Assembly: GCA_013216135.1 (NCBI GenBank)
Contig: JABSOS010000011.1
Span: forward strand, 35,375-99,374
Length of the DNA stretch: 64,000 nucleotides
From: Candidatus Caenarcanales bacterium
GTDB taxonomy: Bacteria > Cyanobacteriota > Vampirovibrionia > LMEP-6097
Direction of reading: 5' to 3'
A program made the position numbers and the translations under genes. Each line of letters starts with the position of its first letter. The first letter of the stretch is position 1. Below are positions 8,710 to 17,551 of the stretch, one piece after another. The notes below the pieces were generated by a model that did no database searches, was not told the DNA's origin, and was given only the letters and a program-made list of their open reading frames with translations.

Positions 8710-9186
8710 TTAACCTCTAGCGTAGTGAGCAAATGCTTTGTTAGCTTCAGCCATTTTATGAGTGTGCTCTTTAAGCTCAATAGATTTACCTTTATTATCA
8801 AAAGCATCTAATAATTCATTAGCTAAATTTGAGATAAAAGTCTTAGCTCCTCTCTTACGAGCAGATTGGATAACCCATCTGTGAGCGATAGCTGTACCTT
8901 TAGCCTTATCTACTGGTTCAGGTACTTGGTAAGTAGCTCCACCAATTCTTCTAGCTTTTACTTTAACAACTGGAGTTACATTCTCAACAGCTTTTTTGAA
9001 TACTTCTAAAGGCTTTTTATCTTTGATTTTTTCTCCGATATAATCAAGAGCACCATAGAATAATCTTTCAGCAATTGATTTTTTACCTTGGATCATCATT
9101 CTGTTGATGAATTGGGCAACGTCCTTATCACCATATAAAGGATCTGGAGTTACTGTTCTTTTTTTAAAACTTGGTTTACGTGGCAT
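8710..9186 (-). CDS. rpsG: 30S ribosomal protein S7
   Basis: A 158-residue S7, the primary binder of the 3' major domain of 16S rRNA. Recognised by MPRKPSFKKRTVTPDPLYGDKDVAQFINRMM, the segment VKARRIGGATYQVP and the C-terminal MAEANKAFAHYARG. It follows rpsL by 21 bases as in the str operon, but fusA and tuf do not follow: transcription ends at the terminator at 8657, and fusA lies alone at 52 kb. Confidence 0.97.
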   Translation of the reverse strand: MPRKPSFKKRTVTPDPLYGDKDVAQFINRMMIQGKKSIAERLFYGALDYIGEKIKDKKPLEVFKKAVENVTPVVKVKARRIGGATYQVPEPVDKAKGTAIAHRWVIQSARKRGAKTFISNLANELLDAFDNKGKSIELKEHTHKMAEANKAFAHYARG

Positions 9187-9207
9187 AAAACTTTCCTAAT
9201 TATCTAC

Positions 9208-9588
9208 TTACTTTTTCGCTTTTTCTCTTTTCGTACCGTATAAAGATCTACTTTGTTTTCTATCTTTAACACCTTGAGCATCTAATGCACCCCTAACGAT
9301 GTGATAACCAACACCAGGTAAATCTTTTACTTTTCCACCTCTAACAAGTACAACACTGTGTTCCTGTAAGTTGTGACCAATACCAGGGATATAAGCAGTA
9401 ACTTCAATTCCGTTACTAAGCTTAACTCTTGCAATTTTACGCATCGCAGAGTTCGGCTTCTTAGGAGTAGCAGTTCTTACGTTAGTACAAACACCTCTCT
9501 TGAAAGGATTACCTTCACACGCTGGTGAATTCTTCTTTCTTTTTTTTCTCTTACGAGGGTTCCTAATTAATTGTTGTAATGTAGGCAT
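9208..9588 (-). CDS. rpsL: 30S ribosomal protein S12
   Basis: A 126-residue S12, part of the decoding centre. The start was set at [16 protein letters not shown] because this is the family N-terminus; an ATG ten codons upstream lies within or upstream of the promoter. The Lys42 region ([11 protein letters not shown]) and [16 protein letters not shown] are intact. The loop KDLPGVGYH has Gly where most bacteria have Arg (E. coli Arg93), next to the streptomycin-related residues 87-91. It heads the rpsL-rpsG pair, with TATAAT twelve bases before the ATG. Confidence 0.97.
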   Translation of the reverse strand: MPTLQQLIRNPRKRKKRKKNSPACEGNPFKRGVCTNVRTATPKKPNSAMRKIARVKLSNGIEVTAYIPGIGHNLQEHSVVLVRGGKVKDLPGVGYHIVRGALDAQGVKDRKQSRSLYGTKREKAKK

Positions 9589-9600
9589 TGACAAACGAAA

Positions 9601-9606
9601 ATTATA
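9601..9606 (-). promoter_or_regulatory. rpsL promoter -10 box
   Basis: A perfect TATAAT on the minus strand ends twelve bases before the rpsL ATG and no Shine-Dalgarno lies between, so the leader would be only a few bases. Confidence 0.6.
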
Positions 9607-9718
9607 ACAGCTCGTCACACAAATTACCAGTTTTTAGAAAAAATTAACAATGTCTTTTTTGCATGTTAAGCTAAGGCTTGAGTAAATAGCTATATCTAAT
9701 CGCAAAGGTGAGATTATT

Positions 9719-10111
9719 TTGCCCCAAGGATCGCTTGAAGTAAGAGAATTTAATATAAATAGTGACCTTGGACGTCTGTGTGAATTATGGGGAAATTTGT
9801 GCATGATCCAGCAGATGCGTGGCGAAAAATTTTGGATGGATAAGTTTAATAAAAGTGGGCTTTCTTGGGCTGACTTTGTAGTTACTTTATCTAAGTTAGA
9901 TGTTTCTGAGCTTCTTGTTTTTGTTTATGAAAAAGTAGTTTTCGGTTTTATTTATCTTCTTAAAGAAGGAGATTTTGCAAGTATTAAAGAATTCTATTTA
10001 GAGCCTGGATATCGTGAGAAAATTGACACCAATCAATTAAGCTCGGATATTAAAAATATTCTAGAGAGTAAGAATATTGAATTTGTAGAGTTTGATGTGA
10101 CTGAGCTTTAG
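9719..10111 (+). CDS. GNAT-like acetyltransferase, divergent
   Basis: A 130-residue protein with a predicted TTG start. The pattern resembles a GNAT fold: an N-terminal strand (LEVREFNINSD), helices (RLCELWGNLCMIQQMRG), a hairpin (ELLVFVYEKVVFGFIYLL) and a strand ending EFYLEPGYRE, where GNATs read like dlyVxpxyR. The pyrophosphate-binding loop after it (normally RGxGxG/A) is not preserved, so acetyl-CoA binding is doubtful. It stands alone, divergent from rpsL. The start codon is uncertain. Confidence 0.5.
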   Translation: MPQGSLEVREFNINSDLGRLCELWGNLCMIQQMRGEKFWMDKFNKSGLSWADFVVTLSKLDVSELLVFVYEKVVFGFIYLLKEGDFASIKEFYLEPGYREKIDTNQLSSDIKNILESKNIEFVEFDVTEL

Positions 10112-10138
10112 AGTTAAGTGGAAGCGTTGAGTTTGAAG

Positions 10139-11404
10139 CTATGCAATGTTCTTTAAAAGAAATTTATATGCTTTATAAAGAGTCTTAAGGCAAGCAAGCT
10201 CTCTTACCTGTGCTCTATTTAAAGTTCTAGCAAACCAATCTAATTTATGAATTTCTACTTTTTCATTAAATGCAAGTCCTATATAAATAGTACCTATAGG
10301 CTTTTCTGGAGTGCCACCATCTGGGCCTGCAATACCTGTAATTGAGATATTAAGATTTGCGTTAGAAATTTTTTGTAAACCTAAAACCATTTCCTTAGCT
10401 GTTTCTTCAGAAACTGCTCCATGCTTATCTAGGGTTTCTTTTGAGACGTTTAAAAATTGTTCTTTAGATTCATTTGAGTAAGTTACTAAATTAAGTTTAG
10501 TGTAGGAACTTGCCCCAGGGATGTCTGTCATAGTTTTACTTAAAAGTCCGCCAGTACAGGATTCTGCAAAAGCTATCGATAAGTTTTTTTCTTTTAAAAA
10601 GTTTGAAAGTATTTCAGGTACTGTATCATCACCGTAGCTATAAATATAATCTTTCATTTTAGCTTCAATTTTTTCTTTAACTGGAGCCATTAACTTTTTA
10701 GCTTCTGATGCTGATTCTGCTTTTGCTGTTATGCGTACATAACACTCCCCTAAAGTCGCGTATGGTGCGACACTAGGATTGCTTTGCATGAATATTTCTT
10801 CCCCTATCATCTCTGCCATCTGGGATTCGCCGATATTAATAAACTTGATTTTCTCTGATTCAATCGCTGCAAGGCTTTCCTTCTCAGCTAAATAGGCACT
10901 AAGATATGGAGCGATAGTTTCTTTAAACATAGCTTTCATTTCACAAGGAACTCCAGGGAAGCTAATTATTTTTATACCTTTATAGTCTAGAATCACTCCT
11001 ACCGCTGTACCTACAGGGTTGGGGATGATAATTGCTCCTTCTGGGATAAGAGCTTGTTTATAGTTATTCTGTGGAATATCTTTTTTAGTTTTTAAAAATT
11101 TGTTTTTGATAACTTCTTTTATCTGCGGATCTTCAAGAAGCGGCTTTCCAGCAAATTCTGCAAGTACTTCGTGGGTAATATCATCTACAGTAGGTCCTAA
11201 ACCTCCAGTGCAAATAATGATATCTGCTCTAGATGCTGCAAGTTCAAGAGTCTTTAGAATTCTCTCCTGGTTATCACCTACAGTTACGTGGAAATGAGTA
11301 CTTATACCTATTGCATTAAGTTCTTCAGATAGGTATGTAGCGTTACTATTAACTACGTGTCCTATTAATAATTCTGTACCGATAGCAATTAATTCAGCTT
11401 TCAC
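10139..11404 (-). CDS. cinA: CinA-like protein (MoCF domain plus NMN deamidase domain)
   Basis: A 421-residue, full-length two-domain CinA. The N-terminal MoCF-type domain has ELIAIGTELLIGHVVNSNA, ICTGGLGPTVDD and SFPGVPCEMK. The C-terminal domain (about 260-421) has AESCTGGLLS and ITGIAGPDGGTPEKPIGTIYIG, typical of the nicotinamide-nucleotide amidase domain in pyridine nucleotide recycling. It begins with GTG two bases after the stop of the upstream membrane-protein gene, so the two are probably one Fur-controlled transcript. Confidence 0.93.
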   Translation of the reverse strand: MKAELIAIGTELLIGHVVNSNATYLSEELNAIGISTHFHVTVGDNQERILKTLELAASRADIIICTGGLGPTVDDITHEVLAEFAGKPLLEDPQIKEVIKNKFLKTKKDIPQNNYKQALIPEGAIIIPNPVGTAVGVILDYKGIKIISFPGVPCEMKAMFKETIAPYLSAYLAEKESLAAIESEKIKFINIGESQMAEMIGEEIFMQSNPSVAPYATLGECYVRITAKAESASEAKKLMAPVKEKIEAKMKDYIYSYGDDTVPEILSNFLKEKNLSIAFAESCTGGLLSKTMTDIPGASSYTKLNLVTYSNESKEQFLNVSKETLDKHGAVSEETAKEMVLGLQKISNANLNISITGIAGPDGGTPEKPIGTIYIGLAFNEKVEIHKLDWFARTLNRAQVRELACLKTLYKAYKFLLKNIA

Positions 11405-11406
11405 TG

Positions 11407-12486
11407 TTAACTACTATACTGTAAAATCTTTTCCTTGCTGTCAAAAATTCTTTTAGCAGTACTTGCAAGCTTCTCTGAAGAATCTAATTCTAGTTTTGCA
11501 AGTTTACTTAAAGCCTCTCTTGAGCCATCATAGATCATATTAGGAAGATCTTTACTCATAAATTTAGACTTAAATAAGTTACCGTTTTCCAAACCTTCAC
11601 ATTCTTTCAGGGTGCTATTTGCATTCATGAAGCTTAAGCCAGAGAGGGATATGCTCGCCACTAATTCCATAATATTTTCATGCTTAGGGAATAAGCTTGT
11701 GAGTAATTTCCTTGCACCAAGGAAACTTGCTTCCATGAAGCATAAGAAATCTTCATTTCCAGTAAGTTTTAAAGCCTCAGCGTTTGTGTCTTGAGGTTTA
11801 GCTTCTAACATCAAGTCAGCAAGCTTACGTTTAGTACTGAAAGTTCCTAACATAGGTAGTGCTGGAATAGCCATGATTAAGCTTGATGCTAGTTTTGATA
11901 AGTGTTTGAAAGGATGAGAGATAGGATCTTCTGGCGGTTTTGATCTTTTATTTAGGTAGTCTAAGCCACTTAAACCTACTATAAATAAAGAAAGTCCTTT
12001 AAGATACATTGCTAAAACTTTCTCTTTATTATTTTCAAAAATTTTGCTGATTGGAGATTCTTTTTCTTCTGACTGCTCTGATTCTGGATTGAATTTCATA
12101 CCAAATAATTTGGCGCCATCAAGCATGAATTTTTTAAAGCCATCTGGTAATTTTTTCGTGGAGTTTGAAATGAATTCAAAGGCACTATTTACAACGTATA
12201 TGAAATTATCACCATTGAATTTTCCTTCTAAAGCCATGGATAAGAGTCCTAAACCCATCTCAACAATTGCTGTCTTAGCAGTAAAATCTTCGATTTGGTT
12301 AGTTTGATTTTCAAGATGCTGATAGTCAGCATTTAAGCTTTTAATCTCTTTATTTAATAACTCTTTTTTTAACTCAGCTTCGGCTTCAACATCATCTTTT
12401 TTATCACTAATATTAATCTGTGCCAAGTTTTGCACTAAATCTTGGCTAGTTGATGGTTTTGTTAAAGTTTGACTTGGGCTTATCAA
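11407..12486 (-). CDS. Unknown membrane-associated protein behind Fur boxes
   Basis: A 359-residue protein. It has a charged, helical N-terminal region (about 1-60, coiled-coil-like, KSLNADYQHLENQTNQIED) and then several hydrophobic helices (VEMGLGLLSMAL near 75, MYLKGLSLFIVGLSGLDYL near 165, ASSLIMAIPALPMLGTF near 205). There is no N-terminal signal peptide. The layout resembles other unknown proteins here (18453-19892, 57402-58787). Two Fur-type palindromes lie directly upstream, so expression should rise under iron limitation. cinA follows two bases after. Function unknown. Confidence 0.65.
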   Translation of the reverse strand: MISPSQTLTKPSTSQDLVQNLAQINISDKKDDVEAEAELKKELLNKEIKSLNADYQHLENQTNQIEDFTAKTAIVEMGLGLLSMALEGKFNGDNFIYVVNSAFEFISNSTKKLPDGFKKFMLDGAKLFGMKFNPESEQSEEKESPISKIFENNKEKVLAMYLKGLSLFIVGLSGLDYLNKRSKPPEDPISHPFKHLSKLASSLIMAIPALPMLGTFSTKRKLADLMLEAKPQDTNAEALKLTGNEDFLCFMEASFLGARKLLTSLFPKHENIMELVASISLSGLSFMNANSTLKECEGLENGNLFKSKFMSKDLPNMIYDGSREALSKLAKLELDSSEKLASTAKRIFDSKEKILQYSS

Positions 12487-12506
12487 GTTTATTTTTACTT
12501 TAATTT

Positions 12507-12525
12507 ATTGAGAATTATTCTCAAT
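12507..12525 (-). promoter_or_regulatory. Fur box, perfect 9-1-9 palindrome
   Basis: The sequence ATTGAGAATTATTCTCAAT is a perfect 9-1-9 palindrome matching the classical GAGAAT-N-ATTCTC Fur site. It lies 21 bases before the start of the unknown membrane protein. Confidence 0.8.
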
Positions 12526-12548
12526 TTTATATGTCTATTCTATACCTT

Positions 12549-12567
12549 AATGAGAATTATTTGCAAT
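12549..12567 (-). promoter_or_regulatory. Second, weaker Fur box
   Basis: AATGAGAATTATTTGCAAT keeps the left half GAGAAT of the neighbouring site and matches the palindrome at 6 of 9 positions. Its centre is 42 bases, four helical turns, from the first box, as in cooperative tandem Fur sites. Confidence 0.55.
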
Positions 12568-12612
12568 AAAGAAAAGCTTAAGGGTGAAGTTTGTGAACTT
12601 ATCTTGAGGATG

Positions 12613-15264
12613 TTAGTCTAGATTTAAATAAGCTTGTCTTAAGTCAAGAAAAGCTTGTTCTTTACTAGAGAGTGTTTTACCATCATTCATTTTATTTAAT
12701 AAATTATTATTTACTTCAATTAAAGCTGTATGCAATGACTCAGTAGCATGAATGAAATCTTCATCATGTCCTTCATTTGAACCACAGTGTGCTATTTCAT
12801 GGATTAATACTGATAATACTGATTCGAAACTATTCTTTAGTAATTCTCTATGCAGTCCAATGCTTTCACATTTATTAAAGTTTAAACCTAAGGCACCATT
12901 TCCTGTATAGACTAGAATAGACTCATCGTTAATATCAATATTAAGGGCATTCGAGATGTATGAAGTAAGAATTTCTAACTTCTCTCTTTCACTGTTAGTC
13001 TTTTCTTTAAAATCCAAATTTTCTACTACATGGATGTGAGGTGTCTGATGATTATTGTGATCATGGCTATGATGGCGTTCATATTTTAAGCCATTAATAT
13101 TTGCTGAATTATATAGCCCCACAAAATCATCTATTTTAGATGAAATTTGATCTTTATCTTTAATACTAGGAATCTTATTTGTTTTTTTAAATTTTGAAAG
13201 GCTTTCATTATTCAGATCAATCTGAATTTGTGTACTTATATCTTCTGGACTTTTAGGAATATCATTTGTATTAGATTCCATTAAGTTTTTCACATCAAAA
13301 TCAGCAAATATACCGCCAATTATAATTCCTATTGCTAACCCTCCGGGTGCTAAAAATTGCCAAGGGAGATTTTTAATTGAGTTTACTTTATTTTTTTTCT
13401 TAGAACTAGTTATTATGCTTTCATTTTGGGTGTCTTCTAGTTTTATATCTAGAGCTTTACTAAAGTCCATGACTTTAGCAGAAAACTCTAACACTAGTTC
13501 ATTTGAACCGATACTTTGTCTAAATACATTTGAATTTTCATCAAAAGATTTAAGTATTAATTGATGAGAATCTGTAATTGGGTCACGTTTTAATCCAAGC
13601 TTATAAACAGTATCTTGATTTGCAATCAATAAGTCATTTTCTGAAAGATAGTTATTTTTTATACCTTCTGCTATGAAACCTCTAAGTTGTAAAATGAATT
13701 GTTGATCTTTACTATCAGGGTTATTTGAGATTAATGGATTATCAAATAACTGTTTAACTTTCTCACTTACATTTAGCTTTATCTTAGTTCTATTGTTACT
13801 AGAGTCTACAATTTTTGCATCATGTTTGTGGATGAAATTTATGAAGCTCGTAAAAAATTCTTCTTGAGATTCTGTTTTATTAGGGTAAAGAGCATTTACT
13901 GTTGCTCCATTCTTTGTAGCTTTTCTGAAATCATAACTAGATTTAGCTGATATATTTGATTCTCTGATTTCGTTCGTTCTATCTACGAGAATATCTGCTG
14001 GCTTTGCTCCTATTCTTTCAAAATCTTTGGGTACAATTGAGATACCTTTTGATCTCAGTTCTTTAATTTCAGCTTCACTTACAGCAGAGGTTTCATAATA
14101 GTGAGCTCCAAAGTGTTTTTCAAAATCTTCCTTCTTATATTCATCACAATAGATGCGGAAAGACAGCTCTTTTACTAATGCATCAACTGCTCCAGCTCCA
14201 GAATCATTCTCCCAGATTTTACTTACTCCCTCTTTCGTCCATATGCCTTTTGATAAATTTAATTGCTTAATTATGTCCTTTGTCTTCATTTCTGATGCAA
14301 TATCTAAAACAAATTTTCTGATATCGTAGGAACTTACTTCAGCTCGATCTAAAGTTATTTCATATTCATGAGTCAATGCTAAGCTAAGACCGCTTAAAGT
14401 ATCCCAAGTGAAATCTTTTGGTTTACTACTCATTGCAGTTTTCATGACTTGACCATTCAGGAAAAAGCGACCTTTTTGATTAGGTTCAAGCCATTTTATA
14501 GTTGCTTTTAATTTTGAATTTGACTTAGATTTATAACTTGGATTTTCTAGATAAGGATTCGTATCATGTACTCCCATATCTTGCATTTCCCTTAGTGCTT
14601 GGATTAATTCTTTGTTATTTGTTTTGATTTCATACTTACAAGTATTGGAAGCTCTTGCTCTATTTTCATGAGCAACTAGCCAGGAGCTGCTAAAATCAAA
14701 ATTTTTATTAGCTTTTTTAAGATCTTGTTTCTTTACTAGATCATATTCATAAACCCACCCATTTCCATGGATTTTAAACTCTTCTACGCCAAAGCCTTGA
14801 GGTTCCTTATTATTTTTAGGAACATCTCTCATTAGCATTAAAGCTACTTGTTTTAGTCCTATACCATTACCCCCAGCAGAGTTATCAGCTTTTCCGTCTG
14901 AAAAGTCTTCAGTTAGACCAGTACTATTATTTATAGGCCAATTACCTTCAATAATAAATGTTGAAGTGTTATCGTTATTTTTAATTTCTGTAAATTGAAC
15001 ATTGTTTAAGGTACCTTTGTTTTTACCAACGTTATGGTCAATGAAATTTTGCACTATTTCTCTTGCAACCCATTCGGCTCCATATCTTTCATGAGAAGAT
15101 TTAGCCATAAATTTACCAGACTTAACTATATGATCTTGAATTTTATGAGAACTAGTGGGGAAGAGTTTAGTTAAGGCTTGCTCAACTGCAACTTTTTCGT
15201 TGTTGCTGCCTCGCTTAAACCCAGATGACTCAGATTCATTACTAACATTAAAAATAGAGGACAT
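12613..15264 (-). CDS. GHKL ATPase-like protein with membrane segment and C-terminal HExxH metallopeptidase motif
   Basis: An 883-residue protein of unusual architecture. Residues 60-140 carry Bergerat-fold motifs: an N box AREIVQNFIDHN (Glu69, Asn73, Asp76) and a glycine-rich loop AGGNGIGLKQ (131-139), as in Hsp90/MutL/histidine kinases. A long mixed region follows. A hydrophobic segment at about 630-655 (FLAPGGLAIGIIIGGIF) suggests one membrane crossing. A His-rich stretch at about 727-750 (ERHHSHDHNNHQTPHIH) precedes LIHEIAHCGSNEGHDEDF at 820-837, a zinc-peptidase motif with His822, Glu823, His826 and a third ligand candidate His833. There is no signal peptide. It lies just beyond the Fur boxes of the next gene but runs as its own unit. 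The domain calls rest on motifs; the combination is one I do not know. Confidence 0.7.
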   Translation of the reverse strand: MSSIFNVSNESESSGFKRGSNNEKVAVEQALTKLFPTSSHKIQDHIVKSGKFMAKSSHERYGAEWVAREIVQNFIDHNVGKNKGTLNNVQFTEIKNNDNTSTFIIEGNWPINNSTGLTEDFSDGKADNSAGGNGIGLKQVALMLMRDVPKNNKEPQGFGVEEFKIHGNGWVYEYDLVKKQDLKKANKNFDFSSSWLVAHENRARASNTCKYEIKTNNKELIQALREMQDMGVHDTNPYLENPSYKSKSNSKLKATIKWLEPNQKGRFFLNGQVMKTAMSSKPKDFTWDTLSGLSLALTHEYEITLDRAEVSSYDIRKFVLDIASEMKTKDIIKQLNLSKGIWTKEGVSKIWENDSGAGAVDALVKELSFRIYCDEYKKEDFEKHFGAHYYETSAVSEAEIKELRSKGISIVPKDFERIGAKPADILVDRTNEIRESNISAKSSYDFRKATKNGATVNALYPNKTESQEEFFTSFINFIHKHDAKIVDSSNNRTKIKLNVSEKVKQLFDNPLISNNPDSKDQQFILQLRGFIAEGIKNNYLSENDLLIANQDTVYKLGLKRDPITDSHQLILKSFDENSNVFRQSIGSNELVLEFSAKVMDFSKALDIKLEDTQNESIITSSKKKNKVNSIKNLPWQFLAPGGLAIGIIIGGIFADFDVKNLMESNTNDIPKSPEDISTQIQIDLNNESLSKFKKTNKIPSIKDKDQISSKIDDFVGLYNSANINGLKYERHHSHDHNNHQTPHIHVVENLDFKEKTNSEREKLEILTSYISNALNIDINDESILVYTGNGALGLNFNKCESIGLHRELLKNSFESVLSVLIHEIAHCGSNEGHDEDFIHATESLHTALIEVNNNLLNKMNDGKTLSSKEQAFLDLRQAYLNLD

Positions 15265-15342
15265 AAAAATATAAAGTCAAAATAAGAGTTTTTTGTATAC
15301 CTAGGTATGATAATTTAACTTGGTTATTTTAAGATATAGTTA

Positions 15343-15948
15343 ATGATATTGATTTGCTCAGCTTGGGATGAAGAAACTAAATATTTAGATTTAGGTAATG
15401 ATGTTGAAATTCTCAATCTCGGTATTGGATATTTAAACGCAGCATTAAAGCTAGAAAGGTATCTTAAATCTAGTGAAAAGCCTATCGAAAGAATAGTTTT
15501 TATAGGAACAGCTGGACTGATTGCTTATAATGAGCAAAAATTTGAAATGGATGATTCAAAAATTTATTCAATTAAAAAGGTAAGTTTAGGTGATTATTTA
15601 TCAAAGTTAGACTATTCTTATGTTCCAGTTGAATATAAAGTGCATGAAATTGAATCTTTTAATGATCTTGAAGATCCTTTATCTAAAGCAGTAGCATTTT
15701 CAAATTTAGAAATTACAAAGTCACCTAAGTTATCTGAAAAAATTCTTGAAGAATACCCTAGTCAAACCTTAGTCGAAAATATGGAGCTTTATGGAATTGC
15801 AGCTATAGCTGCTGATCATAAAACACCTCTTAGTTCATTTTTAGTTACGACTAACTACACAAATTTTTTCGCCCATGAAGATTGGAAGGCTAATCATAAA
15901 GAAGCTTCTAAAAATCTCTGTGACTATGTTTCAAAACTTTGCTTTTAA
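15343..15948 (+). CDS. Nucleoside phosphorylase/nucleosidase superfamily protein
   Basis: A 201-residue protein with features of the PNP/MTA-nucleosidase fold: MILICSAWDEE at the N-terminus (the first strand with its acidic residue), a strand IVFIGTAGLI, and VENMELYGIAAIA matching the conserved VxxMEx(4)A helix that binds the ribose. It is slightly short for MTA/SAH nucleosidase (about 230) and may be a futalosine-hydrolase-like or otherwise specialised member. It converges on the penicillin-binding protein gene with 8 bases between stops. Confidence 0.6.
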   Translation: MILICSAWDEETKYLDLGNDVEILNLGIGYLNAALKLERYLKSSEKPIERIVFIGTAGLIAYNEQKFEMDDSKIYSIKKVSLGDYLSKLDYSYVPVEYKVHEIESFNDLEDPLSKAVAFSNLEITKSPKLSEKILEEYPSQTLVENMELYGIAAIAADHKTPLSSFLVTTNYTNFFAHEDWKANHKEASKNLCDYVSKLCF

Positions 15949-15956
15949 GCAAAACC

Positions 15957-17546
15957 TTAAAGGTATAAATTTTTAACGTAATTAGTTATTTCATTAAATA
16001 GAGGTCCAGCCACTGTATCTCCCCAGCGCCCATCTGTTTTAGGGTCATCTATAACCACTAAACTTATATATTTAGGGTTCTCGGCTGGATAGAAACCTAC
16101 AAATGAAGCGATGGTATTGTAATGTGAGTAGCGTCCATCTTTTCTAATCTTCTGAGCAGTTCCTGTTTTTCCTGCAACCCTAATTCCAGAAACATTTCCA
16201 GCTTTAGCCCATTTTTCTTTGATATTCGTCGCTACAGAGTCTGCTAGGCGTATCTGGATTTCTTTAGCTATCTTAGGGTCTATAACTTTAACTTTACTTT
16301 GAATTAGACCGGCTTTATTGCGGTTGCGAATAATCGTCGGCTGCATCCATGTTCCATCATTAGCTATGGTATTAATTGCAGCTAATACTTGAATCGGGGT
16401 AACTGCTATAGCTCCCTGCCCGATTGCAGTAGAGGCTAAGTCTGAATCTTTCCATGTATTATGGTGTCTTAGAAGACCAGTACTCTCTCCAGGAAGCTCA
16501 ACACCAGTTCTTTGTGAGAAACCAAACAGTTTTAGATAGTTATGGAAAACTTCTTTCCCCATTTTAAGACCTAAGTGAGCTGCAAATGGGTTACTTGATG
16601 TTTCAAATAAGCCTGTTAAGTCGAGTTCTCTTTCCTCGGTTTTACCTTTTATATAGTCGTGGTTTTGGATGCGCCACTTATCTACCATGATGAATCCCTC
16701 ATCTATAAAGCTGTAGTCACTATCTATAATCTTAGAATCAAGTGCTGAAGCTACGGTGATGATCTTGAAGATTGAGCCTGGTTGATAAACATCTACGATA
16801 CTCCAATTCTTTAAGCGTCTTAATGAGTAGTCTTTATAGAAGTTAGGGTTATAAGCAGGACTCGAAGCCCAAGCTAGTATCTCTGCAGATTTTACATCCA
16901 TGACAATCGCTGTACCTTGCTCAGCTTTAGTTTTTTCAATATGTTTATCTAATTTTTCTTCGATGAAACCTTGAAGACGAGAATCTATAGTAAGTTCAAG
17001 CTTAGCTTCAGGGTTTTGTTCTAAAAATTCTTTATGATAAAGTTCGACTCCTTGTCTAGCAGAGCCGTATAAATCTACATAGCCTAAAAGATGTGATGCA
17101 AAAGTATCCTCTGGGTAAAAACGAGTGATGACTTTTCTCATGTAAAGAGAAGGTGAGTGGAGTTTTCTAATCTTTTGAACCTGTTCACGAGTGAGATTAA
17201 AGGCTAAAGTTTGACTTGATTTTTTATAAAGTAGTTTCTTTGAGCTTTCTGGGAAATCAAAGATTGCTGCAAGTTCACGTGCTAGAACAGATTTGTTTTC
17301 TTTTTTAGATGCTTCACATGGATTGTATTCTAGCGTGTAACGCTCTATATCCATCGCAAGGGTTTTGCCAAACTTATCTGTTATTTCTCCTCTATTTGTT
17401 AGTGACTTAACATTAGTTCTAAGCTGTTTAACTCTTTTATAGAACTTAGAACCCTGGATTATTTGAAGATTGAAAAGTCTTGCAACTATTATGAAAAATG
17501 AAACAAGAATAAGTATTTGAATTAAGCGATATCTAAATCTACTCAT
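15957..17546 (-). CDS. Class B penicillin-binding protein (FtsI/PBP2 type transpeptidase)
   Basis: A 529-residue peptidoglycan D,D-transpeptidase. A single N-terminal membrane helix (about 8-28) anchors it; the dimerisation domain follows (about 45-190). The transpeptidase domain contains all three active-site motifs: Ser258-Ile-Phe-Lys261 in YQPGSIFK, Ser317-Ser-Asn319, and Lys460-Thr-Gly462. Length and order fit FtsI (septal) better than the longer MrdA. It starts five bases behind the pheA stop, so pheA and this gene may be co-transcribed. The dcw genes ftsL, mraW and murE are not beside it. Confidence 0.9.
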   Translation of the reverse strand: MSRFRYRLIQILILVSFFIIVARLFNLQIIQGSKFYKRVKQLRTNVKSLTNRGEITDKFGKTLAMDIERYTLEYNPCEASKKENKSVLARELAAIFDFPESSKKLLYKKSSQTLAFNLTREQVQKIRKLHSPSLYMRKVITRFYPEDTFASHLLGYVDLYGSARQGVELYHKEFLEQNPEAKLELTIDSRLQGFIEEKLDKHIEKTKAEQGTAIVMDVKSAEILAWASSPAYNPNFYKDYSLRRLKNWSIVDVYQPGSIFKIITVASALDSKIIDSDYSFIDEGFIMVDKWRIQNHDYIKGKTEERELDLTGLFETSSNPFAAHLGLKMGKEVFHNYLKLFGFSQRTGVELPGESTGLLRHHNTWKDSDLASTAIGQGAIAVTPIQVLAAINTIANDGTWMQPTIIRNRNKAGLIQSKVKVIDPKIAKEIQIRLADSVATNIKEKWAKAGNVSGIRVAGKTGTAQKIRKDGRYSHYNTIASFVGFYPAENPKYISLVVIDDPKTDGRWGDTVAGPLFNEITNYVKNLYL

Positions 17547-17551
17547 GGAGC

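Noticed and set aside
9589..9618. Ten-codon longer start for rpsL
   Set aside because: It spans the promoter -10 box, and S12 proteins start at MPT.
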